From: Capitulum mitella
Lineage: Eukaryota > Arthropoda > Thecostraca > Pollicipedomorpha > Pollicipedidae
Length of the DNA: 64,000 nt
Direction of reading: 5' to 3'
Assembly (NCBI GenBank): GCA_030062745.1
Contig: CP099851.1
Location: forward strand, 10,852,393 to 10,916,392
Within the stretch, counting starts at the first letter, position 1; each line of letters opens with the position of its first letter. This document shows, piece by piece, positions 1 to 10,900 of the stretch. A program made the translations under genes and the position numbers. A model generated the notes under the pieces. It did no database searches, was not told the DNA's origin, and saw nothing but the letters and a program-made list of their open reading frames with translations.

Positions 1-419
1 ACTCGCGCTCTGTCCGGAAGATGAACGGTGGTCGCTGTACCGTGGAGGCTGATTGGGAGGATGCTCGCCGGTTAGTTACGGCGGAGCGTTGTTCACTGGA
101 CCAGTTCAGAGACACGTTCCGGGAAAGCAAACAGACAAAGCCTATGATCCTGTCGCTGCACTATAAATCTGTCGTGAAATTAACAGTCTGTTTCTTTTTG
201 GATGGAATGGAACGTGACAGCTTTGATTAGGGGCTGAGTTCCTGCAGCGGTGTTGCAGCTTCTCCGTGACACATTATTTTTAACTCGTTGTTATAAGGTC
301 TGATTAGGATGAAGAATACCTTTTCATGGCGAAAATGTCCTTTTACCGGCTGAGTTAACTTGACCGAATCCATTTACCCTGGCCTAATTTCGCCCCGCGT
401 GACCTGACCTGGTCTAACT

Positions 420-660
420 GGCCCGGTATGATCCGCCAGTTTCTCCCCGGGGCCGGCGGTGGGCCGCGTCCATCCCGACCTGCCTGGCGCGGCCTAGCTG
501 GGTCTGGAGCCGGGGGGTGGGGGAGGGGGCTGGAGCTCCTCCGAGCCGTGCGATCGGCGCCCAGCGACCGGCCCCGGCCCCGTGTTGTTGTTGAGGCGGG
601 GGCCTATTTGGACGAGCGGCAGCCGCCGCCCCGCCACCGCCACCGCCACCCACGCCGCGC
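420..660. other. GC- and CpG-rich patch
   Basis: This is a dense run of G/C with many CpG dinucleotides in otherwise mixed DNA. It opens long spurious frames on both strands, including a glycine/alanine-rich one on the minus strand. It could be a promoter or 5' exon. No TATA box, initiator or splice signal decides this. Confidence 0.3.
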
Positions 661-1084
661 GCCCAACATTGTTCTGCTGTTTTCAGTGCGATCTCATCTG
701 CATAAATTTGTTTTCATTTGGCCCGGTGATTTATGCGAGTTTTCGTTTCCTCGACTGTGGGAAGCTGGTTGAGACGCGAGTCACCTGTCTCGAGTTTCAG
801 TGCGTCGCTCTTAGTGTATTCAGCGTAAAGGCTCCTGGGAGCTGCAGTTCTTATGCTCATGGAATGGACCTACACAACATTTTGTGCACCATGCCACTTT
901 CCTAAGAGCACAGAAATCTGACAAAACGGCAAATGAATTTCGGTCGTCACTGACAAGAACAGTGGTCTGTTGTCCTTCTACTACATCTGTAAGATTCGCA
1001 AATGAGCCTCCCTTGAATTGACTGGGTGCACCGCATGGTGCAGTCTCTCCGCATTAAGTCCAAGGTCATCTGTATGACCCTGGC

Positions 1085-1370
1085 CCATGTTGCGCCCTGA
1101 CCTGCCACCACCGAAGTTCAGCGCCCCCCGCGGCGTCCTCCGCCGTCCCGCCTCGATTGTTGCATTGTGCTCGGTCAACGAAAGGCGCCGCCAGCCGCCA
1201 CGTGGGCGGGCGCGCCAAAAAAGCGGCGCGCCCCAAATTGGCGCGCCGCCGGGCATGAGGCGGCGCCGTTATGAGACGGCGGCGCGCCGCCGGCCGGCTC
1301 TGGTTACTCATGCATGCTTATCGCGGCCAACGCCCGGCGCCGAAAGGCGACTCCTCTGTGACGTCATTCG
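1085..1370. promoter_or_regulatory. CpG-rich patch with four GGCGCGCC sites and a CRE
   Basis: The palindrome GGCGCGCC occurs at 1209, 1225, 1240 and 1281. The first copy is followed by an A-run, so the minus strand reads TTTTTTGGCGCGCC, which fits the E2F consensus TTTSGCGC. A full CRE palindrome, TGACGTCA, lies at 1359-1366. The composition and motif cluster resemble a housekeeping or cell-cycle promoter. Which transcript it would serve, possibly the rhomboid gene, is inference. Confidence 0.35.
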
Positions 1371-2728
1371 TGGTGGGGATGACGCTAGCCTTGGGTTTTC
1401 TGGCATGCTATTCTCAGGTGAGAGAGACGTGTACGGGAATGTCCAGATGTGCGATAATGTTAAACTGGCAAATGGCAGAATACCGCCTCCCCAGCGTAGG
1501 GGAAATCACCAGCATTGGCGTTGCACGAATAAGAGAAATATAAATATAATTTTCCTCTCGCGGAATTGCTTGGTCGGACGGAACCTCTGTCCATTCAACG
1601 ACGCTCCTTTCCGTGCTTTAAAAATCAGCAATATGCGCATCTTTCGATGTTTGCCGCGGCAGATATCAACGTCAGTAATGTGATGCCGGCGGCAGTGGCA
1701 CTGAATGAGATCTGATGTGATGGTTTCTGTGATCGATGACGCTTTATTTCATCAGCCTTTGGGTAGATTTAGCGGATTTAGGTGGTTTAATTAATGTCCA
1801 CAGCTTGTTATTGACAAGAGTGCAGTACAGAATATGTGAACAGAAGTCCATATCGCAAGAATGGTGGATATCCTACTATCTAAAGGGCTGGGAAGGCTAA
1901 GTCTCACCAACTTGGCAAATATATTTTAAAGCTTACCAGTGAAGCTTCTGGTTGTTCGCCAGCAAACACAAATCTGGATTCAAGGAAGCAGAGAAATTAT
2001 CTTTCTCAACGGGAGACCAAGTGACCCAAATCAGAACTGAACCCGAATTTGACGAGGAAAAAAAAGAAAATAAACAAAAAATAAAAATAAAGTCAAAATG
2101 TTGGCCACATTTTGCAATGTTTCATGTGATTTTCTTTTGGCCGTACCAACTGTTGTTGCCCTTTTACACCCACTTCCGAAGCTTTTCTTCGTCTTCCAGT
2201 GATGGATGCCTCAGGGAGGGGGAGGTGGTTCAGTATTTCCAGAATATTGCATTACGCCATTGGGGTTGGCAGAGAATATATGCACCGCTTAAATGCCTTA
2301 ATACATCCACTGCCATCCGCTAATGGTTGAACCGTTGCAGTAGCACTTTCTGCCACCGAATCGTGGCTTTCCAAAACTGTGGTACAGAAAAACGGAAGAA
2401 CACAGAAGACGGTGCTACTCACCGGCATTATCTCACGTGTCATGTTTCGTCATCCTTCATCATGCGAGTTCCGTCAAAGCACGATTCCCACGCCGACTGA
2501 AGAATTCATGTCGCCGTGCGACGTCGTTGCGCGAAGTTTGTTTAAATCTCACCAGGGAGCGTGCTCGGGGCCGTGCGTGACGTCATCTGGCGTTCTCCAG
2601 TGCCGACAGCCCGCACACACAACCTAAAAATGGCCGGCGGCGCGCGACAGCAGCTGCGCCCAACCGGCGCCGATGCACGATACTACCTCTTCAGGGGTGT
2701 GGCTCTCAGGGATTCACTCGCTACGTGC

Positions 2729-2818
2729 GGCTTGAAACTCAGCGATCTGCGCAGAGCCTGGAATCGTATTCTGGAATACAGTGTTTCTGAAAACTCGAAA
2801 ATTGCTGAGTTTCAAGCC
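2729..2818. repeat. 90-bp inverted-repeat hairpin, MITE-like
   Basis: Arms of 18 bp (2729-2746 and 2801-2818) are reverse complements with one mismatch, starting GGCTTGAAACTC. Between them lies an inner palindrome, GTATTCTGGAATAC, at 2767-2780. The nested hairpin architecture suggests a tiny MITE or foldback fragment. No target-site duplication was recognised. Confidence 0.4.
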
Positions 2819-5800
2819 ATTTCCCAAGTTTGTAGTTGGTTCCATGTCGCGATATTGATATCGGATTTCACCTCCAGTTTTTTTTAGCCTATGGGGAAGA
2901 GCGAGTGCCGTGATGCAGTGAGGAAGAACCAGCACAGCTCACGCGTGATCGTCAAATACCCGGGTGGAAGTTGGCTCACTTGCGCTGACTCCAGCTTTCG
3001 CGTGATGGCCACAGCAGTGACTGATGTCCGCGGACTGTTAGATTCAAGCTGTCATCTTTCATTATTATACATCTTCTTTAATTATTATCAAACATTAATT
3101 CTTTTATTATTTGTATGTACATGCTAAGCTGTCATCCTTTTTTCTTTCTTCAAGTTCTTCACATCCTTTTCTCTGTTACCACATTGTCTCTTATGAAAGA
3201 AGTTATATGTGACGTTATTTCTTATTTATAACAAAAGGAACTTTTCCTTGAAATTGGGGCGTCTATGGTGTCTTTCTCGCAAATCATTGCTCGTTTAAAT
3301 TGTGTTAAGTGATATTTTGGGGGGCGAGTTTATCTGACTACACAACAGACGCCACATGGACGGGTGGACTATCCCTGTATTGCGCGTCGGTGTTACATCG
3401 GCGACCTTGAGACCGGAGGTCTGCGGTCGGCTGCGAGCCTGACAGCGACGTTCACGTCAGTTATGTGCTGCTCGGAAAGCTTGTTCCCGGCGACTGCAGC
3501 CTGTCCAGGGGCGCTCATCACCCGCGGCTGGAGCTAATTCAACGGGGAGAAGAGTTCCGAGTCCCAGAGCTCCTCCGGAGCTCCACTCCCTATGGTGGTG
3601 GAGACGGCGCGCGTAATACTTTCCACTTAGAAACCCCTAACGTGACTGAGTACATTTGCAAATGATCATCAGAAGCTCCTGGTCTTTTGGCATTAAGGTA
3701 ATCTACTACAAACATTCTTTTGATTACGAGAACCGGGTTTAGGAGGAAAACAGCGCCAATTTTTAATCCACTGGAGGGTTGTGTCTAGTGATAGCAGTCG
3801 TCGTGGGCACGCCAGACACTGATCTCAGCTGTGACTGTATAAGGTCTCCGTGCAGTAGCCTAATCGGCACATCCAGGCGGCTGGAACGGTCTCGCAAGGC
3901 GTACATACAGCTTTTGCGCTGCGATAATCTCGCAGTTGCATTTTTTTCGTGACGAAAATATTACAAGGGCGATATCCGGTACCCAGACGCGAGTCCCAGC
4001 TGACCAGGCTGCCGCTCGTCTACGGCATTCAAAAAAATGAAATCCACAAGTGAAGCAGAAAAGAAATAGAAGGGAAATACTCTATTGAATGCATGACATT
4101 GCAAGTGGCTAGACAACATACGTTAGCTGTGTGATACATACACATATATATAATCGTTATATATATATACATGTTAATAACATTTAAGTTTTACGACAAT
4201 CACATGATATGACTGGGTCCATTGTAACGGGATAAGTAGCGCAAACAGTTGATATAGAATTTACTTTCAGTTTAAAACTTCATCCAAAGTAAATGACCTC
4301 GCTTCTCTTGATTTAACTTTGCCGAGGTCAGTGAACGCTGAAAATGACCAAATGTACCGACGTTGGCTATCTTCACTGAAAGTACGCTGAATGATGCGTT
4401 TAATGTCCTTATTTACACTCGAAATTTACCAGGATCCCGTTGTTCTCGAAATCTGATCTGCAAAGATATAAAATGACGTCATAGGCCAGTGGTCTGGCAT
4501 GATCCCAACCAAGAATCTTCACTAAAGACATCGAATGGAAATCGCCTTATTCCGTGTTTTAGCGCTCTAACATGCACCCTTTTCCCGTTTTGTCCGAAAA
4601 GCCGCACGGAATGGCCTGTAAAGCAGAGAAAGTGTTCAAGGTTGATCTTTTTGATCCCATTTGACCCTGACGAACAATGAAAAAAACGCAACTGCTGCAT
4701 TAACAAAAAGACGGGTTTTCCACTTTCAGTATTGTGTGAAACGGCCACATTTGACCTGGAGTGCACTTTGATTGCACCGAATCGGTAAATCAGGCTTTGT
4801 TACGTCTAACCTTTTTGGAGACACATAAATGACTTTATTATGGCAGTTTTCCGCCCAAAAATTTTAACATGTGATTTGACCTAAGTTGACCTCTGGTAAT
4901 ATCAGTGTTGACTTGATTGGACTAAATCCGGGTACTTTCTTCTAATTTCGACAAGGGCTTCTGAACGCTTTTTCACTTTTTTCTGTGTGTGTATAGTTCT
5001 CGAGATCTTAGGGAGGGAGGCTCTCATGAACCATTGGACCGGCGAGGGTTGGTCTCGAGGCCGGTCCAGCGAGGGTTAAAGTCGACATTGCATCTAAGAA
5101 TGATTAAAAACGGCGGACTTGTAGCAGCACCACTTCCGAAGAGCTTCATTTCCCGGTACTGGATGGACAGATAAGGCGGCGCACGTCTCTGTAGCCGTCA
5201 AGAAACAAGTGATGTTTAGCGTCTCAACGTTTTTCTTCGGCTTACTGCATTGCCACTTTGGACTCGGTATTTTAGAAAGAAACCCGAGACACATTACTCA
5301 AGTGACCAAGGACTTTTTTCTAGTCGTCCACCTAGTCATTTTCTCTTAAAATAGACCCTGGAAAATGTAGCAGGTGCACTGCTTCATCACACAGCATAAC
5401 ATTCAGACCAGTGTGGTTACATCATGACGCCCCTTAACACAGATTTTCGCCGACCGTAGAAGTTAAGAACGTTCTGCGCCTGCAGAATGTGTCGCGAATG
5501 TCATCCGTTGCTTAGATTAAGCATGAATCACCATTTCACTTCTTCCCCTTGATGAAACTCATCCCGCTCCTCCGTAGTTAGGGAGGAGTTTCCCACTCAT
5601 TTTCCCGTGGTTTTCCCGTGTGTCCGATTCGGCCGTGTGCTATTTACACCTGTTGCGTGACGTCATATGCTGGCGCAGGCAAATGAACGCTTTTGTTCTT
5701 TGTCCAGTGCAAGTCTGTTTTGCTTCATGTCAGTTTTATTGAATGCATCAGTCTTGTTATATAATGTATATATATATAAGGAATATCACTTTTAGTAAAC

Positions 5801-6419
5801 GACATTTCCTGAAGCTTATAAACGTTTATGAGCAAACAACATTGAAAACGGCATCAGCGACATCGTCCAGACTAGCCATTATGTTTATTAAAAGCTGGCA
5901 AGGTGGAGTATGTCCTTGAACGTATTTCAAGCTTCATTGATCAAGTGATGGTCGGAAAAGGCTCCCCAGGAGAGGCTTGGGACTGCGATTCGCTCGATAC
6001 AGGATCCATTCATCGTTAAATACTCATTTTTTGAGTTCGCCAAACTTTTGTAGTCGCGAGGCTGAATATCCCATTGAGCAACAAAAAACGCAATAGATCA
6101 GCCTTACCTCATGTGATGGGAAACAGTTTTTAAGGTTTTCGTCACGCTTAGGCCGGCTTTACATTAACGTTGTACGGATTTTGTGATAAGGGGCTAATTC
6201 CACAGCGATAGTTTTTGGCAAGTCACGACAGATGCTCAAAATGGATGTGAGCTTAGAGTGCCTGACTATTGATTCTCATATGTGATTGGATGAAGGTTTC
6301 ATTGGCATGGAATTACAGAACTGGTTTTTGCACTATTTAAGGCTGCCACGGGTTGTTAATGATGCATGAATCCGTCTGTGTTGCGAATGGAGTGAAAAAG
6401 CGAATGAAAAAGGTCATGC

Positions 6420-7643
6420 TTAACCCGCACACGACCGTCGGTCAGTTACGTTCATGCCCGACTGGTGGGGGGGAAGGGGCAGTTGGCCGCCCCCCTAACT
6501 CGCGAACGGTTGGTCGTACGATAAAAATAAGCACACTGTTGGAACGCTTGTGGCGAGTAGAGATTGAAACTGGTCTCATTTTTAGTTTTATATAATATCT
6601 AAGCAATTTACGTCCTATATATGTTTTCTCACAGCCGACTGCATGACACTGAGAAACGGCCTGAATCTCAAGGGCTGTGACTAATAACGCATAGTTATAG
6701 GCACCAAGGCACAAGTTAAGATCCGCAAATGCCGATACACACCTAATTTCTGGGTTTTGTTCAATATATACGCCGAAACGTTGAGTTAAAGACACATCAA
6801 TTTTAGCGAAGGCTGTTGGGGTGCTGCGCAGCCGTACGCAGTAAGAAATTGACGGGAACTAATTTTAGCGTTCCTTTATTTTCGCGAGAAAAGCCTATCC
6901 ATGTGAATTTTATTGATCTTAGTGGTCTTTGTGATGGTTTTTCATGCTTGAATTTTTGAAGAATTCATTGGTTACCAATCTACAAAATTGGCGAAGCTTT
7001 ATTCGCGAGAGCCCGTTTATTTCCAGTGTGCAATTTTTTCAAACTTTTTGAGGTTCCTGCTATTACTTACGTCTGTGCAAGCCAGTTCTGCCGATTTCTA
7101 CCCATTCTGAGTAATTCATCGCTGATTTTGACGGTGGTACATTTTGGCTCACAACAATTATTCGTGACCTGACCTCAGGTCAATGGCTGGAAGTCATTGA
7201 TACTTTGTCCAATGACGGTAACTAGATATCTGCTTCACTCCACTTCAAAAATGTTATGAAATACTCCTTCAGTTTCCGAAAAACGACGAAATGTTTTAAA
7301 AATGGGCTTGATCTTAGGTCAATGACTTGGAAAATTCCGAAAAATCCGAGATAGCAGATTTGTTGCATCTATCAAGATCACTAATCCCTGAAAGTATTAT
7401 TGTGATATCTTGTTTTGCAAAAAAGTTACAGGGCGCTAGACTTTTTTGGACATAGGTCTGTTTGACCTGACCTAGGTCGAGCACCTGACCTGACCTGTGG
7501 TCAAAACTTTGCCACAAGGTGTAGAAATGATGAAGCAAAAGGTACAGAAAGTTTCGTGACTCTGTGTTTGTTCGTTCTCTCGCAATCCCAGAAAAATTTC
7601 AGGGGGGCGGTCAGCTGCCCCCCCCCCATCGGGGGTGGGTTAA
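6420..7643. mobile_element. piggyBac-like MITE, copy 1
   Basis: TTAA occurs at both ends (6420-6423 and 7640-7643), immediately followed or preceded by CCC/GGG, as in piggyBac elements, which duplicate TTAA and have CCY termini. The interior is 1216 bp and has no transposase frame. Each end carries a G-run, a short spacer and a C-run (near 6465-6495 and 7603-7628) that can fold into a hairpin. The copy at 51013-52229 shares this architecture and an interior of almost the same length (1209 bp). The TIRs beyond CCC are diverged here, so copy 1 is weaker on its own than copy 2. It ends 127 bp before a rhomboid splice acceptor. Confidence 0.5.
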
Positions 7644-7770
7644 CACAATATCTTCATCGGCCAGTCAACGACTTTCTCCAGCGCCTCTCGTCGCCGCCGT
7701 CGTCGTCTCGTCTACAGCGACCAAGCCCGACCACTCGTTTCTGACCGCGCGCCACCGTTGTGTTGCTCAG

Positions 7771-7952
7771 CTGGGCTTCTTCATCTACTACACGGCGGCT
7801 GGCGCCGGCGCCGCGGGCGACGCCGCCAGGCAGGCGCCGATGACCGCTGTGACCTCGATGGGCGCCGTGCCGCTCGACTCCGTGCTGCTGTACCGACCGG
7901 ACCGCCGCTGGCAGCTCTGGAGGTTCGTCACGTACATGGTGCTACACGCAAG
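7771..7952 (+). CDS. Rhomboid exon: TM1 end and loop 1
   Basis: The acceptor is tgttgctcag before CTGGGCTTC and the donor is AG|GTGAGC at 7953. The exon encodes [13 protein letters not shown], a variable loop, then [20 protein letters not shown], the conserved rhomboid L1 region. It starts in phase 0 and ends with two bases of the next codon. Confidence 0.9.
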
Positions 7953-10900
7953 GTGAGCATGTGTGTGTGGGCGGTACCCACGGTCGGTGCGGGGAGCCAC
8001 TGTCGCGAAGTGTTCCAGTCGGTCTCCTCACCTCAGTCTAATTCTTCAGCGATGACACACGCCATGATCGTCAAGTCGCACACCATATCTGTCAAGTCGG
8101 ACGCCCTGTCCATCGAAAAGTGGCGCTTTTTAAAGCTAAGGTTTGATACATTCCTGACGCTGGGAAACAGTCCGATTACCTCACGTCAGTGTTCGGTGAT
8201 TATGGGGAAAAGCATCCCACTTCAGCTGCCTGAAATTCTCCTACGGTGGCCCAAAAAATTGGACTGTCAAAATCCAGCTTTGAAGCCGGTTAGGCATGCG
8301 ACCCATTTCTTCTGGGCGCCAGCTGGGTTTCCTTTGAAGATTTCAGCGCGTGGAAAAGTATCTGCATGCACTTCCGAGCCGACATTTTGCGGATTTTCGG
8401 AGCCTGTTTGCGTCCAGAACAGCGGCTTAGCCACGAGGGAGCGCAGCGCACATTGCACTTTTCAGGACGGAATGTGCGGAATGTCATCGCTTCTTTCCTT
8501 TTTGAGCCGTGCCCGTGCCGATGCGGAACTTTGGACGTTGAACTGGGAACGCGCGTGGATCGTGACAAAGTGCGAAACAGGGACGGAGCCTTTGCACAAT
8601 TAATGGTGATGGGAATGTCGCTCCAAAAGCCAGTTCTGTCCATGCAGTGTTGTATGCATAACGACGATTTCTTTAGACGGGGATGCACGTGCATCTGTCT
8701 CCACATTACAGCTCCACCCATGATGCGAACAGCAGAGACAAAGAGGGAAACAATGTATTTTGTATTGGTTGTGAATTGCATTAGTGAGAGTTATGCACTG
8801 ATGTGCAAGTGTCGGCCTCTTGGTTTTTGGTCAGTTTCTCAACCTATCGCCCGATGCTTTATGCAAACAACGGTCTCTCGAGGACGGCGAGCAGCCGACA
8901 ATTCGGTGCTTGCGGAATTCACTGAGTTGCCATAAATGGGCTCAGCCGAAGTAAGAGGTTCTGAAACAATTTGGAAGCAAAAAGAACGCCATATTTCGTA
9001 TACTGGAAGTCTGCTTTTATGCGAACCCATGCATAAAATCTCGACTGAACATTTCGGTGGTAGGCTGTTTTCAGCTCCTCAAGACAGCATAGGGTCAGAG
9101 CGTCGGAAAAGCAGAACGAGTCGCGAACTTATGTATATTTTGATATTCAATAAACATCTCAAATATGGCCGTTAATGTTTCTGAATCATGACTGGCTCTC
9201 GTCGGATTCAGGCTTCAATTTCCATTTGTGAGTCAAAATGAACGGCTCAGGTCCACATGAGAGAGATCGCCGTGCTTGCCAGTCAGAACTCTCCCTCTTA
9301 ATGAAAACCAGTCAGACCCACGCTAATCAGCTGCTGATGGTTACGCCAACCCTGTGACGGGCGCAGGAAGATTCTTCGATAGCCTTGTTGGTAGCTTACT
9401 GCTGAGCTACGGCAGTAGCGAGCTGAAAATCTTCGATTACACTGATATCATTTACCTGAACATCGTTACGGTGACGGACGACAGGTGTTCTGCCTGGTCG
9501 ACAAAGCTGCTCAGGTGATTTGCTGAACTTTTCATTTGGACTATTTTCCACAGTTATTTTTTACGAACCCGTTGTGCCAGTGCTCCGAAAGAGGCAGTGG
9601 GAACGGCAGAAGTTGCTACTGCCGTTTCTCCGTGCAGTCGAGTAACTGTAACACTTGTCCATATGTTTTAAATATTGTACCTTGTGTTCTTGTCTGTCCG
9701 AATCGTGATGAACTCCAGTTACGTAATGACAACTCTGAACGCATTATTCACGGATAGACTCTAACCACAGCATTGCATGCTGCCACGAGTTTCCGTCTTG
9801 GGGTGGGAGTTTTGAGTCGCCACGTACCCATTGTCTCCATTTACGTACGTTAAGTTTGGACTCCTGTCGTTTGGAAACTGATCTTGGCAATACTGTGGAT
9901 TACATTTGTCACTAAATTATTCTGAACTGACAAGTAAAACACTGTAAACTCCAACTCTGAACTCAAACATCTAAATGTGCAATGATGACGTGTTGCAGGA
10001 AATATCATTAGCTTGGTTTGGCATTATTTAAGGGGGCCAGAGCTACTCTAAATTCAATTCACTGTATGGGGAATGGTAAAACTCTCAGCTTTTGGGTAGG
10101 ACTGGAACTCTGTACTCCTGTTTAGGTTTGACGAGAGAGAAGATGAAAATGTTGGCTGCTGTGGCAAGGATCCGAACGCTGAGCTGTTGTCTGGGATGCG
10201 TTGCAGTACTGTGGGAAGGGGACTGGGATACACGGTCTGATGCTGTGGCTCCTCTGTGTGAGATCTAGGATTCAGCTGTCGTCTTTTGAAACTCGTTCGG
10301 GAGAGGACTGACACGCAGCCTGCTAAGGTGAAGCTACCGCTAAGGGGCGGAATTAGACTGTGCAGCCCGGTTTGCGGGGTCCATAGGTGGCTGGCATGGG
10401 AAGAGGACCAGAACATATTGAGCTCACTGTTTGGGGCCACTGGGTGGTCGGACGTGGTTTCATACGCATCGCTCGTATTAGCGGGCGAAACACGGACCGT
10501 CCCTAAGGCCCGCAATCAGGTATAAACGCCGGGGTATTCGACCTTACGGATGCTGTTGGCGGCTTTGACAGCGGCCCGGCTAAGGTTGTTGCCCGCTCCG
10601 GGGGCTGGGCTGGTCGCTGGAGATCGCTGATTGATGACAGCAGACCTCAGCTTGGTCTTAGAGTGAAGCGAGAGATTGACTGTGACAGCCAGAGTCCTGA
10701 ACGGGCAGATTGGAATGCTTTCTTTTCATGGGTCAGTGAACACATTTAGGCCACCTCGGGATTTTTCCCCATCTTGTCGGAGCACACAGTTTGTGGTTCT
10801 GGTTTTTGGTTGGAGGGCTTTATTTAAGACGAAGCGGAATGAATGGTCATCCGTTATATCGCTGAGGGCAAGATCATCCAAAATTTAGAAAAGACTAGTG

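Larger units (their letters stand above)
1..6419. other. Upstream region with no recognised gene
   Basis: No open frame here resembles a known protein and no exon could be chained to the rhomboid exons downstream. The longest frame (1087-1683, +) is arginine/proline-rich and follows a GC-rich patch, so it is probably spurious. The stretch holds two GC-rich patches (about 420-660 and 1085-1300), TGACGTCA palindromes at 1359, 2578, 4474 and 5658, a small hairpin at 2729-2818, and AT-rich DNA at 4141-4176 and 5760-5780. The missing N-terminal exon(s) of the rhomboid gene may lie here undetected or beyond the left edge. Confidence 0.5.

Noticed and set aside
1087-1683. 198-codon open frame on +
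   Set aside because: Arg/Pro-rich start over the GGCGCGCC patch and no recognisable motif; it looks compositional.
7758-8603. 281-codon + frame overlapping the first rhomboid exon
   Set aside because: A different frame from the conserved rhomboid reading; it continues into the intron past a canonical donor and has no homology.
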